Below, piece by piece: positions 15,984 through 24,355 of a DNA stretch of 64,000 nt (the stretch's first letter is position 1; every line of letters begins with the position of its first letter). Under the pieces are notes generated by a model. The model saw only the letters and a program-made list of their open reading frames with translations, had not been told where the DNA came from and made no database searches. A program made the position numbers and the translations under genes. Location of the stretch: assembly GCF_003143515.1 (NCBI RefSeq), contig NZ_CP029343.1:496001-560000 (forward strand). Reading direction: 5' to 3'. Source of the DNA: Massilia oculi. GTDB taxonomy: Bacteria > Pseudomonadota > Gammaproteobacteria > Burkholderiales > Burkholderiaceae_D.

Positions 15984-16255
15984 TGGGACTGCTCGACCGC
16001 TTCAAGAAGTCGACCGTGGATCAGACGATCTCCGCCAGCCCTGACCCTCGCGGAGCCCCGGGCAGCCGCGCCTACCACGAATACTTCATCAACCCCGAGC
16101 CGACCGATGGGCGCTGGCACTGGCACTGCCGCGTGTACGGCGCCGACGGCAAGCCGATCGAGACCACTGGATCGGAAGAGACCGAGCACGCTGCACGCGC
16201 TGCGGCTATCGCCTGGGCGGAAGCAACGAAAGCCAGCCTGCGAGGTGCCGCATGA
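15983..16255 (+). CDS. Hypothetical phage structural-region protein, 90 aa
   Basis: Contains a compact stretch (RAYHEYFINPEPTDGRWHWH, then CRVYGADGKPIETTG) of alternating beta pattern and an Ala-rich C-terminal helix. The family is not recognised. It overlaps its neighbours by one and four bases in the late operon. Confidence 0.55.
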   Translation: MGLLDRFKKSTVDQTISASPDPRGAPGSRAYHEYFINPEPTDGRWHWHCRVYGADGKPIETTGSEETEHAARAAAIAWAEATKASLRGAA

Positions 16256-16653
16256 CGATCGGCTTCAACACTGCACTGCGTAACACGCGCGCCAACGCAA
16301 TCAAGACTGACATCGATAAGGGCGGCGCTGCCGGAACCCTGCGCGTCTATGACGGCACCCGGCCAGCCACTGGCGGCGCAGGAACCACGCTCCTTGCTGA
16401 ACTGGTCCTGTCGTTTCCAAGCGCGCCGAATGCATCCGGCGGCGTGCTGACGTTCTCAGCGATCTCGCCGGACGCATCGGCCAATGCTACCGGAACTGCC
16501 ACCTGGGGCCGCGTGGTCGACTCGACCGGTGCATTCGTCAAGGACTTCAGTGTCGGTACGTCCGGCGCCGACTTCAACCTGAACACGACCGCAATCACGG
16601 CCGGCGTCCAAGTCTCCTGCACCTCTGCTGTCATTACCGAAGGGAACCCATGA
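16252..16653 (+). CDS. Beta-rich phage structural protein, 133 aa
   Basis: The product is rich in Gly, Thr, Ala and Ser with alternating hydrophobic residues (GTLRVYDGTRPATGGAG, TLLAELVLSFPSAPN), like an immunoglobulin-like or head-fibre domain. Proteins of this kind are frequent next to capsid genes in podophages. A precise function cannot be given. Confidence 0.6.
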   Translation: MTIGFNTALRNTRANAIKTDIDKGGAAGTLRVYDGTRPATGGAGTTLLAELVLSFPSAPNASGGVLTFSAISPDASANATGTATWGRVVDSTGAFVKDFSVGTSGADFNLNTTAITAGVQVSCTSAVITEGNP

Positions 16654-17537
16654 AAAAGCTCGCAATCCACGTCATCACGCTCTTGCTGGCCGTTTCCGCC
16701 GCCACTGAAGCTTCGGCGGCTGCGAACAGCATCATCGTCACGCAGCGCAACAGCACCGATACCGCCAATCAGGCGCGCACGCTGGACAATCCTGCCAGCG
16801 ACGGCATCCTGATCTGGAGCCACGCTACGAAGCTGCCGGCGTACCTGACCGTCGGCGCCGGCCTGGTCGCGAGCAATGGCGTGCTCTCGGCGAACATCCC
16901 GGCCCAGGTCAACCCGGACTGGAACGCCACCAGCGGTGCCGGCCAGATCCTGAACAAGCCGCTGCTCAAGACGGTGGCGATGACCGGCGAGGCGGCCGAC
17001 CTGACCGGCCTGGCGCCCGTAGCGATCACTGGCGCGTGGGCCGAGCTGGTGGGCAGGCCCACACTGTTCAGCGGCGCATATGCGGACCTGACCGGCAAAC
17101 CAACGTTCGCGCCAGTGGCCAGCACCGGCGACTACAACGACCTCATCAACAAGCCTGCGCCGGTCGGCCCATACACGTTCGACTATGGCCTGCCGACCAC
17201 CCGCACGGTCGCTGTGTCGACCGCATACCAGGCGATCAACGCCACCAAGGCCGCGATCGTGACGATCAGCCCATCCTGCTCGGCGTCGCTCAACCTCGCT
17301 GGCGGCAGCACGTGCTCGTTGCAGGCCCGAGTCGGCACGGCTCCGCTGACCTGCTCGAGCGGCACGATCGTGGCCACCTGGACGAACGGAAACACCGGGG
17401 CCCTCACAGTCGGCCTGGCGCTGAACCAGACCGTCGGCGCGCCCTACGGCATCAACCTGCCGATCGGCGCCAGTTTCATCCTGTGCCCAGTCTCGGGCGC
17501 GTTCACCATCACCGCCTCCGAGCAAACCGCAGGCTAA
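16650..17537 (+). CDS. Phage fibre-like protein with signal peptide, 295 aa
   Basis: Residues 1-23 form a typical Sec signal (Lys-Lys, hydrophobic core, cleavage after a SAA site), which is unusual in a virion operon. The middle has repeats of the YADLTGKPTF and YNDLINKPAP type seen in phage fibre and knob proteins. The C-terminal third is beta-rich with four Cys that could form disulfides. It may be a fibre or a lysogen-exported surface protein. Start overlaps the previous stop. Confidence 0.55.
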   Translation: MKKLAIHVITLLLAVSAATEASAAANSIIVTQRNSTDTANQARTLDNPASDGILIWSHATKLPAYLTVGAGLVASNGVLSANIPAQVNPDWNATSGAGQILNKPLLKTVAMTGEAADLTGLAPVAITGAWAELVGRPTLFSGAYADLTGKPTFAPVASTGDYNDLINKPAPVGPYTFDYGLPTTRTVAVSTAYQAINATKAAIVTISPSCSASLNLAGGSTCSLQARVGTAPLTCSSGTIVATWTNGNTGALTVGLALNQTVGAPYGINLPIGASFILCPVSGAFTITASEQTAG

Positions 17538-17548
17538 AGGAGATCAGC

Positions 17549-17938
17549 ATGACCGCCACCAAGCGCTACTACGTGAGCAACGTGCAGCTGTATGGACCTG
17601 AAGAAGACCCGATCAATGAGCCAGTGGTCGGCGAATACACGCGCGACTTCGGAGCAGCTTACGCGGCTGACCTGAGTTGGGCGCTGGCGCTCGCAAAATC
17701 ACAAGACCACTCCGGCATGCTGGCGGATCCGCGCTTGCTCGCGCTGCCTGACTTCGGCCGCGACGACCCGGTGTCGAGCATCCCATCGGCCGAGATCGTC
17801 ACGTTGGCTGACGGCCTGGCCGCCCGCGGGATCAGCGCGGCATTTCTCGCTACCGCCGCAACATTCAAGGACATCGTCGAGGGAATCGGCAAGCAGGCAT
17901 TCCCGACGTTCACCTACGGCGGCATGCAGATCAACTGA
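17549..17938 (+). CDS. Hypothetical late phage protein, 129 aa
   Basis: An AAGGAG site precedes the ATG. The protein is mixed alpha/beta and acidic, without recognisable domains. It lies between two fibre-like genes, so a role in the virion or its assembly is likely, but not shown. Confidence 0.5.
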   Translation: MTATKRYYVSNVQLYGPEEDPINEPVVGEYTRDFGAAYAADLSWALALAKSQDHSGMLADPRLLALPDFGRDDPVSSIPSAEIVTLADGLAARGISAAFLATAATFKDIVEGIGKQAFPTFTYGGMQIN

Positions 17939-17939
17939 T

Positions 17940-18935
17940 ATGGCCCAGATATTCCGCGACGAGTTCGCCGGGCCCGATGGACAGTTGCTGGAGAACTACA
18001 ACGCCGCATGGGTCCGCTCGACGCTCGCCGCGGCATCTGGCACCTCCCAGCTCTTAGGAAGTCGCGCCCGGCAATCTACAACAGCAACTTCCGTCTACTG
18101 CCGCTCCGATGTCCAAGCCGAAACCGCCGACTACGACGTCAGCGCCGGCCTGTTCTTCGCTAGCGCGGCCAATTCTCCATCTGTCGGGGTTTGCGGCCGC
18201 ATGACCGGTCCTGGCGGCGCAGCCCTGACCTTTTACCAGGTCAGACTGGTCAACAACGGCTCGGGGCTGGTGCTGGCTCGGTTTGTCAACAATAACGCGA
18301 TCACCTTGCTGTCGCAGTCGATGAACTTCGGTGTTGGCGCCGAGCCGAAGATCACGCTGCGTATGCGGGGTGATCAGATAAGTGCGCTGCTCGATGATGT
18401 AACGATACTAGGGCCGGTTGCGGACGCAACCATCACGGCCCGCGGCTACACAGGATTGCGTTTCGCCAGTGCTTCGACTGACCAGATCCGGGTCGACAAC
18501 TTCACCGTCGACACGCCAGACCAGGGTGTATCGGGGGCGCTGTCGTCGACTACCGGTGATGTAGGTATGTCAAGCAGCGGCGCAGTGATTGTCAGTGGCG
18601 TGCTCGTGTCAGCCCTGGATAACGCTGGGATGGCTGCTGGCGGCACGGTCGGCAATTCGCCTTCCGGCGCCCTCGCCTCGCAGCTTTCGGGCGCCTCGAT
18701 GTCTGGTGCTGGCGCGGTGCTGAACCGCGGCGCTTTTGCCTCAGCGCTTGCTGGTGCCGAGATGTCTGCTGCCGGCACGGTGGCTTTGAAGCCCTCGGGC
18801 GCCCTTGCATCAACCCTCGCCGGAGCATCGATGTTCGCGGCCGGTTACCTCGGTGACGAGCCGCCGGCTAATCCGGTCCGTCCTTATAGGTGGCGCGTTA
18901 TGCGTCGCCATCAATCAACCCAAGGTCTGCAATGA
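17940..18935 (+). CDS. Virion surface-type protein with lectin-like domain and repeats, 331 aa
   Basis: Residues 1-195 look like a concanavalin-like beta-sandwich (IFRDEFAGPDGQLLENYN, later GLRFASASTDQIRVDNFTV). Residues 197-305 are about five degenerate repeats of roughly 22 residues built on SGALASxLxGAxMSxAGxV. The C-terminus is Arg-rich. The layout suits a capsid or tail decoration protein that binds glycans. This is inference from fold pattern and position. Confidence 0.5.
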   Translation: MAQIFRDEFAGPDGQLLENYNAAWVRSTLAAASGTSQLLGSRARQSTTATSVYCRSDVQAETADYDVSAGLFFASAANSPSVGVCGRMTGPGGAALTFYQVRLVNNGSGLVLARFVNNNAITLLSQSMNFGVGAEPKITLRMRGDQISALLDDVTILGPVADATITARGYTGLRFASASTDQIRVDNFTVDTPDQGVSGALSSTTGDVGMSSSGAVIVSGVLVSALDNAGMAAGGTVGNSPSGALASQLSGASMSGAGAVLNRGAFASALAGAEMSAAGTVALKPSGALASTLAGASMFAAGYLGDEPPANPVRPYRWRVMRRHQSTQGLQ

Positions 18936-19216
18936 ACCTCGAAACCCGCATCTTTACCCAAGACGACAAGCTGGTAATCGGCCGTTCGCAGGACTGCACG
19001 GCGATCCTCGAAGACGCCAAGCGCCGGCACAGCGAAGGCCACCACGGTACTGCCGATGTGAAGCATGCGGCGCGCATCCCGAACGTGATCGTCGAGAAAT
19101 ACTGTAACGACAACGGCATCTCGTTCTATGAGTTCATGGGCAACGAGGTGCACATCAAGCGCCTCGTGCAGCACCCCGACAACAGCATGTTCCGCATCTG
19201 GAAAGGCAATTTCTAA
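18932..19216 (+). CDS. Hypothetical head-tail region protein, 94 aa
   Basis: A compact protein (LETRIFTQDDKLVIGRSQDC; later YCNDNGISFYEFMGNEVHIK) found directly upstream of the adaptor gene. I do not recognise the family. The ATG at 18932 overlaps the previous stop. Confidence 0.55.
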   Translation: MNLETRIFTQDDKLVIGRSQDCTAILEDAKRRHSEGHHGTADVKHAARIPNVIVEKYCNDNGISFYEFMGNEVHIKRLVQHPDNSMFRIWKGNF

Positions 19217-19827
19217 TGGCCGCTCGCGATTACACCTGGCTTCTCGATGCCGTGGTCAGCTGGTCGCACCGCAAGGACTTGACGCCGCGCATTCCCGATT
19301 TCGTGATGCTGGCCGAGGAGCGCATGAGCGCCGACCTGGAAGCCCGCGGCATCGAGTCGAGCATGAGCATCACGACCGTGGCGGGCCAGAGCATGCTGCC
19401 GCTGCCCACTGAGGTGATCGAGATCCGCTCGATCGGTGTCCCGGGTGCGAAGCCGCTGGGACACCTGACGGCCGACTCGTTCAATGCGCGCTACGACGAC
19501 GCCACGACCGGCCGCCCGGCCTGCTACGCGACGATCGGCGATTTCCTGTATCTCGGCCCCTCCCCCGACGGTGTCTACCAGCTCAACCTGTCGGCGCGCA
19601 TGACGCTGCCGCCGCTGGCCGATGCGGAAGACGGCAGCAACTGGCTCATCGCCCGCAACCCGTCGCTCTACCTCGCTGCGACGATGGCCGAGCTGATGAT
19701 CTGGGTGCGCGACCAGGAAGGCCTGGCGACGTGGGAAGGCAAGTACCAGGCCGCGCTCGGCGCCGCCAACTCGACAAAAGGCACGGCCGGCGATCTGGTC
19801 GTGCGAAACGACACCTCTACACCATAG
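19216..19827 (+). CDS. Head-tail adaptor protein, 203 aa
   Basis: It resembles the adaptor proteins of SU10-like and P22-like podophages that sit under the portal. There is an N-terminal helix pair (YTWLLDAVVSWSHRKDL, PDFVMLAEERMSADLEARGI), a small beta domain with LPTEVIEIRSI, and a helical C-terminus. It is placed before the fibre and nozzle genes, as in those phages. One base overlap with the gene before it. Confidence 0.65.
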   Translation: MAARDYTWLLDAVVSWSHRKDLTPRIPDFVMLAEERMSADLEARGIESSMSITTVAGQSMLPLPTEVIEIRSIGVPGAKPLGHLTADSFNARYDDATTGRPACYATIGDFLYLGPSPDGVYQLNLSARMTLPPLADAEDGSNWLIARNPSLYLAATMAELMIWVRDQEGLATWEGKYQAALGAANSTKGTAGDLVVRNDTSTP

Positions 19828-19834
19828 GCAACAC

Positions 19835-22018
19835 ATGGCCCTCGAATCCGCTACCCACATTTCCGAACTGGTGCCGACCAACCCGACGCCGGGGGATCCA
19901 AAATCCCAGGGCGACGACCACATCCGCAACGTCAAGACCTCGCTGCTGAACGACCTGGCTGGCTTCGAAGGCGCGATCATGTGCACCGGCGTCGACGGCG
20001 GCGCAGCCAATGCGTACACCGTCGCGCCGGCCCGGCCAATCATCGGCTACGGCAAGCGCATGACCGTCGTGTTCGGCGTGACCGTGGCGAACACCGGCGC
20101 GTCGACCATCAAGATCTCGGCGCTGGACGCCAAGCCACTCAAGAGCGTGAACGGCCTCGACCTGATCCAGGGCGACCTGGTGCCGGGCGTCATCTACGCC
20201 GCCTGCTATACCGGCACCGAGTTCCGCCTGCTGTCGATCACGAAGAATGCGCTCGACCAGGCTGCGTTCAGCGCTGCCCTGCCCGGCCTGGACGATCCGG
20301 CGAACAACGGCAAGTACGTGCGCGTGCTGAACGGCTCGGTCGTCTATTCGAATCCCGGCATTGCGACCGTCGCCGCCACCGCTACCGACAATGTCGCGCT
20401 CACCACGGCTTTCCAGCTGGTGCCGGTGCAAATGACCGCCCAGGGCAAGTCCGTCACGCTACCGAGCGCGACCGGCCTGACCCTGGGCGGCCCGCAGTTC
20501 ATCATCGACAACAGCAAGGGCATGTACTCGACCGGGATCCGCGATAACGCTGGCACGCTGCTCCAGGCGGTGGCCGCCGGCGGCGTCGCCTTCGTCTCGC
20601 TCAAGGAGAACGCGACGGCTGCCGGCGTCTGGCTGGTCACCGGCATGGGCATGGAGCCGGGCATGATCACCGGCGACGTGCTGTTCCCGGCTGGCTTCGG
20701 TACGACGATCTTCCCGGCCTTCGTCGCCATGGACGCGAACACCAGCGTCCACTTCGCTGCGCTGTCGACCGGCTATGCCGCCTTCGTCGTGGACAACTTG
20801 GGCAAGGTGGTGAGTACGCCGGTGACGGTGGATACGACTTCCGGCCAGACGCCGCTGAACGCCTACAGGATCGACGCCACGCGCCTGATCGTGTTCACGA
20901 ACGGTAAGGCGGTCGTGATCTCGCTGACCGGCGCGAGCCCGACGTATTCGCTGTCGGTCGGGGTGCTGGCGACCGTGCCGAATGCCGATACCGGCATTGG
21001 ATCGCCACGCATGGCGCAGTTGTCCCCGACACTGTATGTCGTGATGAGCAATAGCACGACCGTCATGTCGGTCTCTGTGAGTGGCACAACCGTAACTCCA
21101 GGCACGCAACTCAACATGGGGGTGCCCGTATCCGGCGAGTACGCAATTTATCCGCTCACGGCTACTACAGCGGTCTTCATCTACTCAACCTCAAGCGGCG
21201 CCGGGCCAGGGGCACTTATCGTAACGGTGAACGGGGTAACCTCTACCGCTGGAACCCCCGTGGCTTTGGCCAACGCTGCCAGCCCAATCTTTACCTCGTC
21301 ATGCCAGCTGTCTGCAACGAAGTTCTTGCTAACCGTCGGCAACGGCACGTCGCAGCAGGTATTCGTTATGGCTATGACGGTTGTTGGCGCCACGATCACT
21401 TCCGGGGCCGCGACTGGGCTTGGCGCTGGCAATGCGGTGATTGCGTATTCGAATATCGTCACGCGCTTCAATCCTCAGCTATTCCCACTCGGCCTAAACT
21501 CGGCGCTGCTGACATGGACGGACAGCGGCGCAACCCGGGCTGTGGTCGTGACGGAGGCTAGCAATGTTCTGACCTTCGGTACGCTGCTATCGGGCAGCTT
21601 CACGGGTGGCTTCGTCGCGGCGCAGAACACCACCGACTTTATCGCAATCACGAACTCCGGCATCACCGGCAATCAGCGATACAACATCGTCCCGCACAAG
21701 ATCAGCGGCACCAGCGTGGCCCTCGGCACCGCCCAGCTGATCCCGGAGGTCTCGCCAACCGGTACGGCTGGCGTGATCGGCACCACCCCTGCCGTGCGCT
21801 TGTCGCAGGGCGACTACCTGGTCTTCGGCGCCGGCATCCAGGCCATACCGGTCTACCGGTCGAACGGTGATCTGGCGGTCAAGCGCGGCTCGATCGTGGT
21901 GCCGGAGCTAGGTGGTCCGACCATGCAGCCGATCCAGGCGGTGGCGCAGAACCGCGTCTTGGTTTTGGCCCCCTTTAACTCGCGGCTCCGGCTGCTTAAC
22001 ATCGAGGTAGCAGCATGA
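19835..22018 (+). CDS. Tail fibre/spike-like protein, 727 aa
   Basis: The N-terminal 100 residues carry a motif common at the virion-attached end of podophage fibres (PTPGDPKSQGDDHIRNVK). The rest is beta-rich and full of Gly, Thr, Ser and Val, with repeated short segments resembling a beta-propeller or beta-helix (for example FPAFVAMDANTSVHFAALS). This is the likely receptor-binding protein. No enzymatic motif is obvious. GC falls slightly around 21.1-21.7 kb, suggesting an exchanged receptor module. Confidence 0.7.
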   Translation: MALESATHISELVPTNPTPGDPKSQGDDHIRNVKTSLLNDLAGFEGAIMCTGVDGGAANAYTVAPARPIIGYGKRMTVVFGVTVANTGASTIKISALDAKPLKSVNGLDLIQGDLVPGVIYAACYTGTEFRLLSITKNALDQAAFSAALPGLDDPANNGKYVRVLNGSVVYSNPGIATVAATATDNVALTTAFQLVPVQMTAQGKSVTLPSATGLTLGGPQFIIDNSKGMYSTGIRDNAGTLLQAVAAGGVAFVSLKENATAAGVWLVTGMGMEPGMITGDVLFPAGFGTTIFPAFVAMDANTSVHFAALSTGYAAFVVDNLGKVVSTPVTVDTTSGQTPLNAYRIDATRLIVFTNGKAVVISLTGASPTYSLSVGVLATVPNADTGIGSPRMAQLSPTLYVVMSNSTTVMSVSVSGTTVTPGTQLNMGVPVSGEYAIYPLTATTAVFIYSTSSGAGPGALIVTVNGVTSTAGTPVALANAASPIFTSSCQLSATKFLLTVGNGTSQQVFVMAMTVVGATITSGAATGLGAGNAVIAYSNIVTRFNPQLFPLGLNSALLTWTDSGATRAVVVTEASNVLTFGTLLSGSFTGGFVAAQNTTDFIAITNSGITGNQRYNIVPHKISGTSVALGTAQLIPEVSPTGTAGVIGTTPAVRLSQGDYLVFGAGIQAIPVYRSNGDLAVKRGSIVVPELGGPTMQPIQAVAQNRVLVLAPFNSRLRLLNIEVAA

Positions 22019-22479
22019 CGCAACTTCTCGTCGTGGGCACCGCCATCTTGGCGGTCGGCCCGTTCACGATGACGCCGGACGAGATCCGCGCGCCTGACGT
22101 CATCTTCCCCGTGCACACGGTCGAAGGCTGGCAGATGGTAAGCACCGAGCTGCCGCCAGACTTCTCGCCGCTGGCCTACGAGTGGGTCAAGGGCGGGCTG
22201 GCAGCCAAGGAGCCGCCGGCGGCGCCGATCGAGGTGCCGGCGCGCGTGCCGATGCTCAACGCGCAGCTCGTGCTCATCGAAATGGGCTGGTGGGAGCCGC
22301 TGCAGGCCTACATCAGCGCCATGCCGGCGAAGGAACAGCTGCTGGCGCGCACCTATATGGCCCAGGCGCTGACCATGGCGCGCGACCACGAGCTGGTGCT
22401 GGCCATCCCGACCGCCCTGGGCAAGACGGAAGCCGAGGTCGACCAGCTGTTCATCATGGCGGGGGCGCTCGATGTCTAA
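22015..22479 (+). CDS. Fibre-associated protein, possibly assembly chaperone, 154 aa
   Basis: The gene follows the fibre gene with an overlapping start, the usual place for a fibre assembly chaperone. The C-terminal half (MLNAQLVLIEMGWWEPLQAY; then TALGKTEAEVDQLFIMAGAL) is helical and looks like that of such chaperones. Function inferred from position. Confidence 0.45.
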   Translation: MTQLLVVGTAILAVGPFTMTPDEIRAPDVIFPVHTVEGWQMVSTELPPDFSPLAYEWVKGGLAAKEPPAAPIEVPARVPMLNAQLVLIEMGWWEPLQAYISAMPAKEQLLARTYMAQALTMARDHELVLAIPTALGKTEAEVDQLFIMAGALDV

Positions 22480-24043
22480 GGTCACCATCGAAAGCGCCGG
22501 CTCGGTGGGCGTGATCAAGGACCTGACGCAGCAGAAGCTGCCGCCGGCCGCCTGGACGGACGCGCAGAACGTGCGCTTCCTGGACGGCGCGGCGCGCCAG
22601 TTCTTCGGCCACGGCCCGGCCTATGGCGCGCCAACGATCACGCCCTACCACGTGGCGCAGCTGAACATCAGCGGCAACAGCTACTGGCTCTACGCCGGCG
22701 CCGCCAAGGTCTACGCGGTGTCGGTGGTCAACGGCGCCGCGGTGCACACGAATCTGACGCGCCAGACCGCCGGCGCCGACGTCGATTACACAGGCAAGCA
22801 GAACGCCTGGACCAGCACCATGCTGTCGGGCATCCCGATTTTGAACCCCGGGAACGAGGTCGACCCTCCGCAGCGCTGGAATCTGGACATTGCCGGGCGC
22901 TTCCAGGTGCTCGACAACTGGCCGGCCAACACCTTCTGCAAGTCTCTCCGGGCGTACAAGAACTTCCTGGTCGCGCTGAATATCACGCGCGGTGGCGTCA
23001 ACCTGGGCTACATGGTCAAGTGGTCGTCGCCGGCAGACCCGGGCGGCGTGCCGATCACCTGGGACCCGAGCGATCCGACGCAGGACGCTGGCGAGACCGA
23101 CCTGGCCGAGGGGGGTGACCGCATCGTGGACGGCCTGCAGCTGCGCGACAGCTTCATGATCTACAAGGAGCAGTCGGTTTGGCGCATGGACTATACCGGC
23201 GGCCCGTTCGTGTTCAGCTTCCGCAAGGTTCTCGGCACCGCCGGCGCCATGAACCGCAACTGCATCGTCGAGCTCGACGGCGTGCACTTCGTGCTGGGCA
23301 GCTCCGACGTTTATGTGCATGACGGGCAGTCTGCGGTGTCGGTGCTGGACAAGGTGGCGCGCCGGGCCCTGTTCCAGGACATGGACACGGCCTACACCGA
23401 CCGCGCGTTCGTGTTCAAGAACCCGTTTATGAATGAGGTCTTCGTCTGCTACGTGAGCGTGGGCGGCACGGTGCCGAACAAGGCGCTGGTCTGGAACTAC
23501 GTCGACAAGACGGTCAGCTATCGCGACATCCCGAATCTGAACCATGCCGCCTTCGGCCCGGTGAATAGCACGCTGAGCGACAGCTGGGCATCGGACGGCG
23601 ATCCGTGGGAATCCGATATCTCGTCCTGGAATGGCCCGGGCTTCGTCCCGAACCAGGCGCGCGTGCTGATGGCGTCCAACGACGCACAGCTGCTGCTGCT
23701 CGACGCCTCGGCGACGTTCAACGGAACCCTGCCCATGGCCTACCTCGAGCGGCGCGGGCTGTCGTTCGGCGACGCCACCACCACGAAGCGCATCACCGGC
23801 GTGCGCCTGCGCGTGACCGGCAACGTGGGCGAGACCGTGATTGTGAGGGTGGGCGGCCACCAGACCGACCCGTTCGCAGATCCGGAGTGGGAAGCCGAGA
23901 TGGAGCACGTCATCGGCGAGACGATCGCCTGCGACTGCTTCGTGGATTCCCGCTACCCGGCGCTGCGAATCGAGTCCGGCACGGCCGCGCAATGGCTGCT
24001 GGAGAGCTACGACTACGACATTCAACCTGGGAGCCGCTGGTGA
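22472..24043 (+). CDS. Tail nozzle/tube protein, 523 aa
   Basis: A beta-propeller-like protein with the pattern of P22 gp10 and SU10 nozzle proteins: KDLTQQKLPPAAWTDAQNVR at the start, ITRGGVNLGYMVKWSSPADP, LRDSFMIYKEQSVWRMDYTG, and a C-terminal beta domain. It forms the distal tail tube through which DNA leaves. It overlaps the preceding gene by eight bases and precedes the ejection-protein genes. Confidence 0.7.
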   Translation: MSKVTIESAGSVGVIKDLTQQKLPPAAWTDAQNVRFLDGAARQFFGHGPAYGAPTITPYHVAQLNISGNSYWLYAGAAKVYAVSVVNGAAVHTNLTRQTAGADVDYTGKQNAWTSTMLSGIPILNPGNEVDPPQRWNLDIAGRFQVLDNWPANTFCKSLRAYKNFLVALNITRGGVNLGYMVKWSSPADPGGVPITWDPSDPTQDAGETDLAEGGDRIVDGLQLRDSFMIYKEQSVWRMDYTGGPFVFSFRKVLGTAGAMNRNCIVELDGVHFVLGSSDVYVHDGQSAVSVLDKVARRALFQDMDTAYTDRAFVFKNPFMNEVFVCYVSVGGTVPNKALVWNYVDKTVSYRDIPNLNHAAFGPVNSTLSDSWASDGDPWESDISSWNGPGFVPNQARVLMASNDAQLLLLDASATFNGTLPMAYLERRGLSFGDATTTKRITGVRLRVTGNVGETVIVRVGGHQTDPFADPEWEAEMEHVIGETIACDCFVDSRYPALRIESGTAAQWLLESYDYDIQPGSRW

Positions 24044-24324
24044 GAACACCGACCATTGCAACAATCCAGTATTCGCCAGGCCCGATGCCGAGCGACCTGC
24101 CGCCGAGTGCACAGCGATACCTGGAGGAAGAGCTCGGCAAGATCGCCGTCGCGATCCAGCGCCTGGCCGAAGGCCACATAGACGTCACATACGCGCCGCC
24201 GCCGAAGCCACGCCAAGGGGATATCCGCTACGCCGACGGCGTGCTGTGGAACCCGGGCAGCGGCCGCGGCCTGTACCTGCACAACGGCATGAACTGGAGC
24301 TGGTTCGGGGTGAGTAGCTCCTGA
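24040..24324 (+). CDS. Small tail-region protein, 94 aa
   Basis: GTG start at 24040, overlapping the stop of the nozzle gene. The sequence has PSDLPPSAQRYLEEELGKIA and ends with a beta hairpin-like segment (GLYLHNGMNWSWFGVSS). Proteins like this accompany nozzle genes in several podophages; function unknown. Confidence 0.6.
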   Translation: MRTPTIATIQYSPGPMPSDLPPSAQRYLEEELGKIAVAIQRLAEGHIDVTYAPPPKPRQGDIRYADGVLWNPGSGRGLYLHNGMNWSWFGVSSS

Positions 24325-24355
24325 GCTGGTATCAACTTACACAAAGGAAAACACT

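Noticed and set aside
19835..22018. Diversity-generating retroelement target in the fibre gene
   Set aside because: No reverse transcriptase gene and no template repeat were found, and the fibre gene end shows no repeated copy nearby.
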